A stretch of 59,475 bases of DNA from Kiloniellaceae bacterium (GCA_021776195.1 JAJFGK010000017.1:1-59475); one strand, 5' to 3'. Positions 23,985 to 34,502 are shown, counted from the first letter of the stretch. Program-made: numbers and translations. Notes: generated from the letters alone by a model not told the origin.

Positions 23985-24530
23985 ATGAAGGGCGTCGTCT
24001 TTACGGAATTTCTCGACATGGTCGAGGACAAGTTTTCGCCAGAACTCGCCGACACGATTATCGAAAAATCAGACCTGCCGAACGGCGGCTCCTACACGTC
24101 GATCGGGACCTACGACGTTTGCGAGATGGGTCGACTGGTGCAAAACCTCAGCACGGAAACCGGCGCGCCGGCGCCCGATCTGATGGGCGTGTTCGGCAAG
24201 CATCTTTTTTCGCGTTTCGCGGCGACCAATCCCGATGTCTTTCGCAGCGATCACTGCTGTTTCACGTTCCTCTCCGAGATCGAGGGCACGATCCATCGCG
24301 ACGTCCGCAAACTCTATCCAGACGCGGAGTTGCCGAGCTTCGAGTACGAGTTTCCCGAGCAGGACAAGATGGTCATGGTCTATAGCTCGCCGCGCGGGCT
24401 GGGCAAGGTGGCCGAGGGGCTGATCGAAGGTTGTATCGAGCATTTCGGCGAAGCCATCGATGTGAGCGCGGAAGATCTCTCCGAGGGCGCGGGAAGCCGT
24501 GTGCGCTTTTCGCTTGAGAAGCGGGTTTGA
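23985..24530 (+). CDS. H-NOX haem nitric-oxide/oxygen sensor
   Basis: A 181-residue soluble H-NOX (HNOB) domain protein that binds NO through ferrous haem. It begins MKGVVFTEFLDMVEDKF as in bacterial H-NOX proteins. The proximal haem ligand is His104 in IHRDVRKLYPDAELPSF, and the haem-propionate motif YxSxR is Y133-S135-R137 (VYSSPRG). It is a stand-alone domain with a histidine kinase starting three bases after its stop, the usual arrangement where NO-bound H-NOX inhibits the kinase. SD AAGGAGA precedes the ATG. Confidence 0.95.
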   Translation: MKGVVFTEFLDMVEDKFSPELADTIIEKSDLPNGGSYTSIGTYDVCEMGRLVQNLSTETGAPAPDLMGVFGKHLFSRFAATNPDVFRSDHCCFTFLSEIEGTIHRDVRKLYPDAELPSFEYEFPEQDKMVMVYSSPRGLGKVAEGLIEGCIEHFGEAIDVSAEDLSEGAGSRVRFSLEKRV

Positions 24531-24533
24531 GCC

Positions 24534-25915
<1,382 letters not shown>

Positions 25916-25919
<4 letters not shown>

Positions 25920-27061
25920 CCCGGATCCTCTTTGTCGATGATGAGGCCATGATCCTTCAGGGCCTGCGGCGCATGCTGCGGGCCAAGCGCGCCGACTGGT
26001 CCATGGAATTTGTCGAGGGCGGGGCGCAGGCCTTGGACAGTCTGGAAGAGGCATCCGCCGATGTGGTGGTCAGCGACATGCGCATGCCGCAGATGGACGG
26101 CGGCGACCTTCTGAAAGAGATCCACAAACGCCACCCCGGCTGCGTTCGCTTTGTTCTGTCGGGCTTCGCCGAGCGAGAGAGCATTCACCGGACCATCGGC
26201 CCGGCTCATCAGTACCTCTCCAAGCCTTGCGACCCGCAAACGCTGATCGATGCGATCAGCCGGGTTCTGGCCGCGAGAGCAGGCGTCGAATCCGAGCCGT
26301 GGCGCAGACTGTTGGGAGGACTTCAGAGCTTACCCGCCCAGCCCGGCACCTATGACCTGCTGGCTGAAGGTCTGGATGAGCCCGACAAACCGATTGAAGC
26401 TCTTGGCAGAATTATTGCCAACGACCTGGCATTGACGGTCGCGACCTTGAAGCTGACTAACTCAGCCTTTTTCTCCGGGAGCTCTAGATCGGTCCTGCCG
26501 GCCGCTGCCGCGACCGCCCTGGGGCGCGAGGCTCTCGATGCGGCCTTTTCCTCGTCGGCGATCTATCAAAGGGCGTCGGAGACAACGACGGCCTCGGCCG
26601 ATCTTGAGAACCTCTCTCGCCGCGCCGTGAGGCGCGCCAAGCTGGCACAGACCATTGCCGGTGCGACAGGTTGTGCCGCGGACACCGTCAACCATGCTAT
26701 CTGCGCCAGTTTCGTGGCCGAGGTGGGGCAGCTCATCGCGCTGACACAGGCGTCGGATGCTATGGAGGCGAGCCCGCAGGCCAAACTGGGCGCCTGCCTC
26801 CTCGGTTACTGGGGTTTCAACGCCGAGGTCGTGCAGGCCGTGGCCCACCAGGGCGATCCCCGCCATGCCGGGTCCGAGCAAAGGGCGGTCCTGGCAGTGC
26901 TGCACATTGCCGAGGGTTTGCGGCGGGAACTGGATGAGGAGTGGGTCGATGGCGAGCGTGACGCGGCCTTCGACCAGGATTTTCTCAAGGCGGCTGGCCT
27001 GTACGACCGTCTGTCCCAACTGCGCGATCTGGCCCAATCGTCCGAGCGGGAGGCTGCTTGA
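25916..27061 (+). CDS. Response regulator with HDOD output domain
   Basis: A 381-residue protein. Receiver domain about 1-120: ILFVDDEAMIL, phospho-acceptor in VVVSDMRMPQMDGG, conserved Lys in YLSKPCD. HDOD domain about 140-340: LQSLPAQPGTYDLL, IANDLALTVATLKLTNSAFFS, then CASFVAEVGQLIAL. HDOD domains are non-catalytic HD relatives that act as signalling adaptors. It overlaps the kinase stop by four bases and abuts the next gene (ATG one base after its TGA), so the H-NOX operon is tightly coupled. Confidence 0.9.
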
Positions 27062-28240
27062 ATGACCGACAAGATTCTGCTCGTCGACGACGACGAAAAC
27101 ATCCTCGCGGCCTACAAGCGGCAGCTCCGCAAGAAGTACGAAGTGCATGTCGCGCTCGGCGGCGAGGAAGGTCTGAAGACGCTGAAGGAGGAAGGGTCCT
27201 TTGCCGCCTTGATCAGCGACATGAACATGCCCTCCATGAACGGCGTCGAGTTTCTGATCCAGGCCAAGAAGGTGGCGCCGCAGACCGTGCGCATGATGCT
27301 GACCGGCAACGCGGATCAGCAAACCGCGATCGATGCGGTCAATCAGGGCGGTGTCTTCAGGTTTCTCACCAAGCCAGCGTCGCCCGAGGATTTGACCGCG
27401 GCCATCGAGGCCAGCCTCGAGCAGCACCGCCTGATCACCGCCGAGAAGGAATTGCTGGAAAAGACACTGGCCGGCAGCATCAAGGTGCTGACCGATGTCC
27501 TTTCGATCATCGATCAGCGGGCCTTTGGCCGCGCGGAAGTCATGCGGCGATGGGTTCTCCGCCTCGGGCCGGCGCTCGAGCTGCCGGGACGGCCCTTCCT
27601 GCAGATGGCAGCCATGTTATCGCGGCTTGGCGACGTGACACTGCCCAACGAACTGCGTGGCAAGTCACCGAACGCCGAAGCGCTTACCGACGCCGAGCGG
27701 GACATGATTTTGCGGGTTCCCGAGGTCAGCCAGGGCCTGATCGCGAACATCCCCCGCATGAAGCCGGTTGCCGACATCGTCTACTATCAATCCAAGCGGT
27801 TCGATGGGGGCGGGTTTCCCGACGACAAGGTCGCCGGAAGCAAGATTCCCCTCGGCTCCCGCCTGCTCAAGATACTGAGCGACCTCTTCGACGACTGCGC
27901 CGGCAATCAACCCAGCAAGTCGATCATCCAAAAGATGAAGCGCGACGAAGGCGCCTATGATCCGGCGCTCTTGGCTAAGCTGGAGGATCATCTGGACCTT
28001 CTGGAGGTCGAAAAGCAGGACGGCGAGGCGCGCGTTGTCATGGAAATCCGGGCCATAAGCCTCGAGCCGAACGATCAGCTCAAGGCCGATCTCGAGTCGC
28101 CGAACGGCACGCTCATCCTGGCCGCCGGTCAGGTCCTGGGCGATGCGCTGATCGAGAAAATTCAAAACCTGGCCCGTCTTCGCCAGGTAAATGAGCCCTT
28201 TGCCGTCATCCGTTCGGTGGCGCAGTCAGATGCGGCCTGA
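27062..28240 (+). CDS. Response regulator with degenerate HD-GYP domain (HnoD-like)
   Basis: A 392-residue protein. Receiver: ILLVDDDENIL, LISDMNMPSMNGVEF, FRFLTKPAS. The second domain follows the HD-GYP frame but has lost catalytic residues: RLGDVTLPNE stands where HDIGKIxxP is expected, and YYQSKRFDGGGFP where HHExxDGxGYP is expected. The downstream KIPLGSRLLKILSDLFDD is conserved. A catalytically dead HD-GYP regulator (HnoD) tunes the NO network in Shewanella by interfering with the active phosphodiesterase. No active EAL or HD-GYP partner is in this window. Also ends in an extra about 60-residue domain. Confidence 0.88.
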   Translation: MTDKILLVDDDENILAAYKRQLRKKYEVHVALGGEEGLKTLKEEGSFAALISDMNMPSMNGVEFLIQAKKVAPQTVRMMLTGNADQQTAIDAVNQGGVFRFLTKPASPEDLTAAIEASLEQHRLITAEKELLEKTLAGSIKVLTDVLSIIDQRAFGRAEVMRRWVLRLGPALELPGRPFLQMAAMLSRLGDVTLPNELRGKSPNAEALTDAERDMILRVPEVSQGLIANIPRMKPVADIVYYQSKRFDGGGFPDDKVAGSKIPLGSRLLKILSDLFDDCAGNQPSKSIIQKMKRDEGAYDPALLAKLEDHLDLLEVEKQDGEARVVMEIRAISLEPNDQLKADLESPNGTLILAAGQVLGDALIEKIQNLARLRQVNEPFAVIRSVAQSDAA

Positions 28241-28359
28241 CTGGCCCCAATCGACCACCCTCTCCTCGTTTGGGGACTGACGCTGGAAGCCCACTCTGGC
28301 ACATAGATCCGCAAGACGTTCCGCGCTTGTCGGGTCCATGTCCTGAAAGGAGACATTCC

Positions 28360-29553
28360 ATGACGTCAACGGCATCGAAATCCAATGTGATCGAGACCAC
28401 CGCCTTTCCGGGGCGGGGGCCGTCGGCCCAGGCAATGAGCCGGGTCCTGATCGTTGACGATGACCCACACATACTTTCGAGCCTCAAGCGACACCTGCGA
28501 TCGCGGTTCCGCGTGATCACCGCCACCTGCGGCTACGACGCCTTGCGGCAGCTTGCCCGGCACCAGGACTGCGCCGTTGTCATCGCCGACATGACCATGC
28601 CAGGCATGAACGGGATCGATCTTCTCTGCGAGGTACGGCGCCAGCGGCCCGCCATCACGCGGATCATGCTGACCGGGCGCTCTGAACCCGACCTGCTTGT
28701 CGAGGCGATCAACAGCGCGCATGTCTTCCGCTTCCTGAGCAAGCCCTGCCGGCCGGACGATGTCGTCGAGGCCGCCCTGGCCGGCGCCGAACTTTTCCTG
28801 CAACAGCGCAGCGACCGGCCCGATGACACGCGTGAGCCGGGGGCCGGGTCCGACTGCACGCGAATCCTGTCGCACGAATTGCGAACGCCCTTAAACCACA
28901 TTATCGGGTTCTCGGAGATTCTGGCGAGCGGCCAGGCCAATGACCCTAACGCTTCTCGCATCGCCAGCTATGTGCAGGAGAGCGGCCAGCAGTTGCTCGA
29001 CCGGGTCGAAGTCGTGATCGACTACCTGGCCCTGGTTCACGATGACGCCGCCATGACCTTCGATACCCTTTGCCTGTCTGACGTCGTGGCCGATTGCGTC
29101 GCCAAGTTCGATCAGCAGACCAGTGGCAAGTCTCTTGCGATCACCGCGACCTTGGCCAGTCTCGATCGCGTGTTTCTATGGGCGGACCGTGGCTGGCTGG
29201 GCAGGGCCCTGGCCCATGTCCTGACCAACGCTCTGGCCTTTGGGCGCAGGAATGGCGGTATCGCGCTGCATGTCGAGCCGGGGCGGGGTAACGTCACCTT
29301 GTCGGTGACGGACGACGGGGCGGGCATGAGCCAGGAAGATCTGGAGGCCTGCTTCAACCCCTTCCATCAGGCCGAGCCGGTTTTCACCCGAAGTCATGAG
29401 GGTTTGGGGCTGGGACTGACCGTGGCCCGTGCCACGGTCGAGACCCACGGTGGCCGCATTGCCGCCTTCTGTCCCGATGAGGGGGGGACGACCGTCGCGA
29501 TCACGCTTCCGACCTGTGCCGAGGTTCTTCCGATACCTGAGGCACCGCGCTGA
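28360..29553 (+). CDS. Receiver-histidine kinase hybrid (REC-HisKA-HATPase)
   Basis: A 397-residue protein starting at ATG 28360, after AAGGAGA. N-terminal receiver (about 26-145: VLIVDDDPHIL, VVIADMTMPGMNGIDL, FRFLSKPCR) is followed by a kinase core: H box ILSHELRTPLNHIIGFSEIL, N box VLTNALAFGRR, G1 DDGAGMS, G2 HEGLGLGLTVARATV. A receiver in front of a kinase suggests that phosphorylation by the H-NOX kinase could control this second kinase. The 119-base gap before it is larger than between the earlier genes. The 3' end overlaps the convergent LuxR-type gene by 53 bases. Confidence 0.9.
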   Translation: MTSTASKSNVIETTAFPGRGPSAQAMSRVLIVDDDPHILSSLKRHLRSRFRVITATCGYDALRQLARHQDCAVVIADMTMPGMNGIDLLCEVRRQRPAITRIMLTGRSEPDLLVEAINSAHVFRFLSKPCRPDDVVEAALAGAELFLQQRSDRPDDTREPGAGSDCTRILSHELRTPLNHIIGFSEILASGQANDPNASRIASYVQESGQQLLDRVEVVIDYLALVHDDAAMTFDTLCLSDVVADCVAKFDQQTSGKSLAITATLASLDRVFLWADRGWLGRALAHVLTNALAFGRRNGGIALHVEPGRGNVTLSVTDDGAGMSQEDLEACFNPFHQAEPVFTRSHEGLGLGLTVARATVETHGGRIAAFCPDEGGTTVAITLPTCAEVLPIPEAPR

Positions 29554-30559
29554 CATTGGGCGAGGTCAGGACCAGGCGAATCAGGTCCGACTGCCGGTTC
29601 GTTCCGGTCTTGGCGAAGATCTGTTTTAGATAGGTCCGGGCCGTCGAGTGAGTGACGCCGGTCTGGCTGGCCGCATCCTCAAGGCGGGCGCCCTCTGTCA
29701 GAGCCCTTACCAGCCGCGATTCCGACCCCGTCAATCCAAAGAGCCGGGCGATGGCGACATCGGACGGCAGCTTCTGGTCCTCGGGATCCGACACGAAGAG
29801 AATGGCCAGCCCTTGATCATGGCCTTGGTCCTGGGGAAGAGGAGTGACGGCAACGCAGAGCGGCCGCCGCAGGCTCGGCCGGGTCAGTGCGATCGTTCCC
29901 TCTTTCAGGCCGACTTCGTCGGCGCTGGCCGCCGCCTTGATCAGACCATGCAGTTCTTGACATTCGCGCGAGTTCGCGGCCCGGCAAACCTCATGGGCGC
30001 CTGTCAGGAGGCCGTCTTTCTGGGCAAAGAGATTGGCCCCCGCGTTGTTTGCCAGCAGGACTCTCGCGCCGGCATCCACCACGATCACCCCGAGCGCCAG
30101 ATGGTCCAGGGTGGCCAGCCCGATCCGCTCGCTCAGTCCTGTCGCGACCGACGGGCCGGGCGCCTCGACAGCCTGCGGCTTGCCGGCCGGCAGCGCGGCG
30201 CGAATCCCCTCTTCCAGCATCGCCGTGTCGCAGGGCTTGGTATAGAAACGAAAGACCGATGCCTGGTTGATCGCATTCATCGCCGTAGGCAGGTCCGCCA
30301 TGCCGGTCAGCATGATGAACTTGGTCTCGGGCAATTGCTCGCGCATGGCAATCACCAGCTCGAGACCAGTCATCTGCGGCATCATCATGTCCGATACCAC
30401 CACATCAGGACGCAGGGCTGTGGCCTTTGCCAGGGCGGCGGTGGGATCGGTCTCGAACTGCAGGTCGATTTCGCCCCGCCAATGCCGGAAGGCGCGGCCC
30501 AGGCTTTGCAGGACCGCAGGCTCGTCGTCGACGAACATCACGGAGAAAGAATGCGTCAT
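29501..30559 (-). CDS. Response regulator, REC-PAS-LuxR type transcription factor
   Basis: A 352-residue regulator. Receiver about 1-125 (VMFVDDEPAVL, VVVSDMMMPQMTGLEL, FRFYTKPCD), a PAS-like domain about 150-270 (LGVIVVDAGARVLLANNAGANLF), and a C-terminal LuxR-type HTH about 285-345 (LTGSESRLVRALTEG, HSTARTYLKQIFAKTG). Its receiver is close in motif detail to the receivers of the neighbouring H-NOX operon (FRFxxKP). It could therefore be the transcriptional output of the same phosphotransfer network, as HnoC is in Shewanella. Convergent, overlapping 53 bases with the hybrid kinase gene. Confidence 0.88.
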   Translation of the reverse strand: MTHSFSVMFVDDEPAVLQSLGRAFRHWRGEIDLQFETDPTAALAKATALRPDVVVSDMMMPQMTGLELVIAMREQLPETKFIMLTGMADLPTAMNAINQASVFRFYTKPCDTAMLEEGIRAALPAGKPQAVEAPGPSVATGLSERIGLATLDHLALGVIVVDAGARVLLANNAGANLFAQKDGLLTGAHEVCRAANSRECQELHGLIKAAASADEVGLKEGTIALTRPSLRRPLCVAVTPLPQDQGHDQGLAILFVSDPEDQKLPSDVAIARLFGLTGSESRLVRALTEGARLEDAASQTGVTHSTARTYLKQIFAKTGTNRQSDLIRLVLTSPNVSAVPQVSEEPRHRSEA

Positions 30560-31007
30560 GGGGCAAATTTAGCGCGCAGGCCTTTCCGATCTCCTAAAAC
30601 GGTCGGCCCTCCCCAATTGGGGATATGGGGACGCTTGGCCCCGGGTCATATTCATTGCAGCAACCGGGTCGCGTGTTCGGTCCAGTCAGGCCCAGACGAT
30701 CAGAGGAAAGGACGAGGACGGTCGATGGGCTCATATGGCACGCACAGGGTTGCATCTTGTCAACCGAAGGAGGGTGGAAAAGGGGACGCCTCGGACCGCT
30801 AGATCTAGGCCATTGTTGCAGATCGGTCTCCCGCGCATCAGTTGCCCCGTAGGGGAACTCTTGAAGGCGTCCGAGGCGTCCCAGCCACCGCCAAGTTTCA
30901 CCAACCTGCCGCCCCGAACCTGAACTATTCGTGTCCTGCCTCGCCTGTGCGTCGGCGCGCCGCTCGGGGGATTGCGGAATGCTGGTGGCCGGGCTATCTC
31001 CAATGCC
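30560..31007. other. Gene-free 448-base region with several inverted repeats
   Basis: No convincing coding frame. It contains the palindrome CCCCAATTGGGG (30611-30622), 52 bases upstream of the LuxR-type regulator start and a possible operator. It also has a perfect 14-base inverted repeat GGGACGCCTCGGAC (30783-30796) / GTCCGAGGCGTCCC (30869-30882) enclosing a 72-base loop. Inside that loop are the palindrome CTAGATCTAG and a CCCC-gta-GGGG hairpin. The nested structure could be a structured RNA, a mobile-element relic, or paired regulatory sites. The 3' part holds the promoter for the methyltransferase operon. Confidence 0.5.
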
Positions 31008-31844
31008 ATGTCACAGCCCTCCGACGTCGACCGTCCGAAAGATGCCGCCGCCCTGGTGCCCTTGATCGCCTTGGCCAATCGGCTGGGCACGATCTACGGC
31101 AGCGACGACATCTCGATGCTCTTTTACACTCTGATCCGCCGCGAAATGCCGCAAAACGCGGTGGAGCTTGGCACCGGGCTGGGGGTGACCACCTTCTGGA
31201 TGGCCCAGGCCCTGAAGGAAAACGGTGCCGGTGCGCTCTGGACCATCGACGACGGCAGCCACTGGGAGGATGCGAGCGAGCTGCGGCGGGCCGTGGCGCC
31301 GCTGCGCGACATGCCGCCTTTCGATGGCCTGTCGCGGGACGGCCTCGACTACCCGGGCTTCATTACCGAGGCGACGCGGTTGCTGGCGCTGCAAGGGCAG
31401 GTGACCTTCGCCAAGGAGCGCCTCGACCTGACCGACGACGAGTTCCTGGCCAAGCGTGGCTATGGCTTTCTGCAAAAGCCGGTGGATCTGGTCTTCGCCG
31501 ATATCACCCGTGGCCCCGATGAGATACTCGACGTGTTCTTTCACTTTCTGCCCATCTTCGCCGAATCCGGCTCGATCTTTATCGACTCGGCCTCGACCAG
31601 CCTGTCGGGCTATCTCTTTCTCGAAAAGCTGATCGGCCAGCTCAACGCCGGCAAGGTGCCGCGGCGCTTTCTCATGACCCAGTCGCCCCAGCGCCGGCGC
31701 TTGCTGATGGATCTGGTCGCGATCCGACAGTTCTCCCTAATGCATCTGATCGAGCGCAAGGCGCGCAAGCAGAACTCCACGGCCTGGATCCGCATCGAGC
31801 CGGTCGACTACGTGCCGCATCCCATGACCTTGATGAAAATGTGA
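31008..31844 (+). CDS. Class I SAM-dependent methyltransferase
   Basis: A 278-residue protein starting at ATG 31008 (MSQPSDVDRP). The SAM-binding motif AVELGTGLGVTTFWMAQAL and the acidic LWTIDDGSHWE support a Rossmann methyltransferase; a VDLVFADITRG motif stands at the post-IV position. It is the first gene of a probable three-gene unit with two 2OG/Fe(II) oxygenase genes (20-base gap, then an overlap). The substrate may be a peptide or protein modified by the partners; this is inference. Confidence 0.75.
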   Translation: MSQPSDVDRPKDAAALVPLIALANRLGTIYGSDDISMLFYTLIRREMPQNAVELGTGLGVTTFWMAQALKENGAGALWTIDDGSHWEDASELRRAVAPLRDMPPFDGLSRDGLDYPGFITEATRLLALQGQVTFAKERLDLTDDEFLAKRGYGFLQKPVDLVFADITRGPDEILDVFFHFLPIFAESGSIFIDSASTSLSGYLFLEKLIGQLNAGKVPRRFLMTQSPQRRRLLMDLVAIRQFSLMHLIERKARKQNSTAWIRIEPVDYVPHPMTLMKM

Positions 31845-31863
31845 CGGTGGGGAGAGCCGTTCC

Positions 31864-33369
31864 ATGAACCGCCGCGACCGCCGCAAACAGGAAAAGCTGC
31901 AACGCAAGTCGGGCGCGGGGCAGGGAGCCGCGCTGGCCAAGGCCGTTGCCGCGCCGGGATTTTTTCCCAGTCAGATGGGCGCCGCCGCGCCGGGGCGCTT
32001 TGCGCCGGCCGGGACCGAGGCCAGCGGTCTGTCCGAGGCAACCCTGCAGCAGGCCAGCGCCCTGCGGCAGGCCGGCAGAACCGGCGAGGCGCTGGCACTT
32101 TGCCAGCGCGGCCTGGCCCGCGATGGCGAGAACGCCGGCCTGTTGAGTTTGGCCGGGGCGATCTACTGGTCGCGCGGCGACCTCAATCAGGCCCTGCCGC
32201 TGCTGCGCAAGGCGACGCAGTTGAAGCCGAACGATGCCGAGGTTCTGACCAATTACGGTGCGGTGCTCCAGTCGTTGGGCAAGCTGGAGGAGGCCATGAC
32301 CCACCATCGCCGCGCCCTCAAGGCCCGGCCCGGCTATGGCAAGGCCCAAGGCAATTTGGGCGCCGCGCTGCTGCAGGGCGGGTCGCACGAGGAGGCGGCC
32401 AAGGTCTTCCGCCGGGCCCTGGACGCCGCGCCGCGCTTTGCCGAGGCGGCGGCCGGGCTCGGCGTGGCGCTGCAACGATTGGGGCGCCTCGACGAGGCGG
32501 GGGCGGCCCAGGCGAAGGCCCTCGAGCTCGATCCCAAGAATGCCGGCTACCGATACAATCTGGCGGCCACGCGACTGGCACAGGGCGCCCCCGCCGAAGC
32601 ACTGGAGATTCTCGAAGGCGCCCTGGCCCGCGAACCCGGCGAAATGCGCAAGCTCGCCTTCAAGACCGGCCTGCTGGCGGAGTGCGGCAAGCAGGACCAG
32701 CTCGAGTTTCTGCTCGACTTCGATCGGCTGATCGCGGCGGCCCCTCTGGCGGTGCCGCCGGGTTACGCCGATATCGAGGCCTTCAACGGCGATCTGGCCG
32801 ATCACCTGCGGGCCCACCGCAGCCTGCAGTTCGAACCGCCGACCAAGGCCACGCGCAGGGGCTGGCAGAGCGGCGAAATCCTGAGCAAGCCGGAGGGCCC
32901 TCTGGTCGCCCTGCGCGGCGGTCTCGAGGCGGCGATCGGCGACTATCTCGCGGCTCATCCTCGCGACCCGGCCCATCCCTTCCTGGCCCGGCGGCCGTCG
33001 GCCTGGCGCCTCAAGGGCTGGGCCACGGTGCTGGAAAGCGAGGGGCACCAGACCACTCACATCCACCCCACCGGCTGGCTCAGCGGGGTCTACTATCCGG
33101 CGCTGCCCGGGGCGCTGCGGGACGGCGAGGCGGACGAGGCGGGCTGGATCGAGTTCGGTCGGCCGGGCGCCGACTTCCCCCTGACCGCCGTGCCGAGGGT
33201 GCGCGGCCTGCGACCGCACGAGGGGCTGCTGGTGCTGTTTCCCTCCTATTTTTATCACCGCACCTTGCCCTTCTCGAGCGACGAACCACGGGTCAGTTTT
33301 GCCTTCGATGTCATTCCCGAGACCTGGGAAAGCCCCGATAGCGGCGAAAACAACGAGGCTGGCCCATGA
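31864..33369 (+). CDS. TPR-repeat protein with C-terminal 2OG/Fe(II) oxygenase domain
   Basis: A 501-residue protein. After a basic N-terminus (MNRRDRRKQEKLQRK), about six TPR units span about 55-285 (ALCQRGLARDGENAGLLSLAG, ALPLLRKATQLKPNDAEVLT, AMTHHRRALKARPGYGKAQ). The C-terminal about 180 residues match the putative 2OG-Fe(II) oxygenase family PF13759: HIHPTGWLSGVYYPALPG, then LLVLFPSYFYHRTLPF and an Arg in EPRVSFAFDV. The TPRs probably recruit a protein or peptide substrate. It overlaps the next gene by four bases (ATGA). Confidence 0.85.
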   Translation: MNRRDRRKQEKLQRKSGAGQGAALAKAVAAPGFFPSQMGAAAPGRFAPAGTEASGLSEATLQQASALRQAGRTGEALALCQRGLARDGENAGLLSLAGAIYWSRGDLNQALPLLRKATQLKPNDAEVLTNYGAVLQSLGKLEEAMTHHRRALKARPGYGKAQGNLGAALLQGGSHEEAAKVFRRALDAAPRFAEAAAGLGVALQRLGRLDEAGAAQAKALELDPKNAGYRYNLAATRLAQGAPAEALEILEGALAREPGEMRKLAFKTGLLAECGKQDQLEFLLDFDRLIAAAPLAVPPGYADIEAFNGDLADHLRAHRSLQFEPPTKATRRGWQSGEILSKPEGPLVALRGGLEAAIGDYLAAHPRDPAHPFLARRPSAWRLKGWATVLESEGHQTTHIHPTGWLSGVYYPALPGALRDGEADEAGWIEFGRPGADFPLTAVPRVRGLRPHEGLLVLFPSYFYHRTLPFSSDEPRVSFAFDVIPETWESPDSGENNEAGP

Positions 33370-34409
33370 CGCCCCACAGCTTTCAGATCCCCCAACATCC
33401 GATCGCGGTTGGCGGCCGGGTCCCGGATTTTCAGCTCCCGGATCGATCCGGCGGCATCTTTCGGCTTTACGACTCGGCGGTCGGACAGTCCGTGGCCCTG
33501 GTGCTGTTGCCCGACACGGTCAGCGACAGCGAGCAGGGGGCGCTCCGCGCGCTGGCGGCGGCTCTGTCGGACACCGCGGCACGGGACACCGCGGTCGTGA
33601 TCGTGACTCCGGAGGCCCGGGCCGGCGACCTTGTCCCGGGCCCGGCATGGGTCTGTGTCGACAGCCGGCGTCAGGTCCTGAATGCCTACCGCGGCGGCGC
33701 GGGCCTCGCGCCCGCGGCGCTGGCCGTCTTCCTGCTGGATGCCAACCGCCGGGTCTCCGCTCTGCACCAGGGACCCGACTTCCTTACCGCCCTGCTGGCC
33801 GACCTCAAAGAGAGCGAGCTTCAGGAGGATTGCACAGGACCTTCGGCCCCGATCCTGCTGCTGCCCCGGCTGTTCGACGACGAGCTCTGCCACCACCTGA
33901 TGACCTATTGGGAGCAGGGCAACGTCTTCGAGGGCACCGTCGGCTCGGTCGATCCGGATGGCGAATACAACCGGGTCTATCACGACCGCAAGCGCCGTCT
34001 CGATTGCAAGGTCGAGCAGCCAGAACTGCACCGCCAGTTGGAGGCCGCGGTGGGCCAGCGCATCGCGCCCGAACTGGAAAAGGCTTTCCAGTTCGCCGGC
34101 TTTCACTTCGAGCGCTTTCTGATCGTCTGCTACGACGCCGCGCGGCGCGATTTCTTTCAGCCGCACCGGGACAATCTCTCGCCAGGCACCGTCGACCGCC
34201 GCTTTGCGGTGACGGTCAACCTGAACGAAGGCTACGACGGCGGCGAGCTGGTCTTTCCCGAGTTCGGCAATACCCGCTACAGCACCGCAAGGGGCGGCGC
34301 CATCGTGTTTTCCTGTTCCCTGATCCACGAGGTCTTGCCGGTGACCCGGGGCAAGCGCTATTCGCTGCTCAACATGTGCCGTGAGCACCGGCCCGCCCAG
34401 GACCGCTGA
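33366..34409 (+). CDS. Thioredoxin-fold/prolyl 4-hydroxylase-like fusion (2OG/Fe(II) oxygenase)
   Basis: A 347-residue protein. The N-terminal about 155 residues look like a redoxin/AhpC fold (VGGRVPDFQLPDRSGGIFRLYD, then YRGGAGLAPAALAVFLLD) but lack a visible CxxC or peroxidatic Cys. The C-terminal about 190 residues are a P4H-type oxygenase. The iron ligands are HRD in FFQPHRDNLS and a distal His in SLIHEVLPV, and the 2OG-binding residue is in GKRYSLLNM. This fusion type is found in bacteria as a protein hydroxylase, substrate unknown. Translationally coupled to the TPR-oxygenase gene. Confidence 0.85.
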   Translation: MTPHSFQIPQHPIAVGGRVPDFQLPDRSGGIFRLYDSAVGQSVALVLLPDTVSDSEQGALRALAAALSDTAARDTAVVIVTPEARAGDLVPGPAWVCVDSRRQVLNAYRGGAGLAPAALAVFLLDANRRVSALHQGPDFLTALLADLKESELQEDCTGPSAPILLLPRLFDDELCHHLMTYWEQGNVFEGTVGSVDPDGEYNRVYHDRKRRLDCKVEQPELHRQLEAAVGQRIAPELEKAFQFAGFHFERFLIVCYDAARRDFFQPHRDNLSPGTVDRRFAVTVNLNEGYDGGELVFPEFGNTRYSTARGGAIVFSCSLIHEVLPVTRGKRYSLLNMCREHRPAQDR

Positions 34410-34502
34410 GCCGGTAACCTGGGTTCTGCCCCTGGGCACTTGAACTAAAGACCAGTCCACCCGTTCTGGGGCTTGATCCTTTAGCGCAGCAAGCCGATAA
34501 AG

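Noticed and set aside
29648..30802. 384-codon frame on the + strand opposite the REC-PAS-LuxR gene
   Set aside because: It is antisense to a regulator with intact receiver and HTH motifs, and its product has no recognisable domain.
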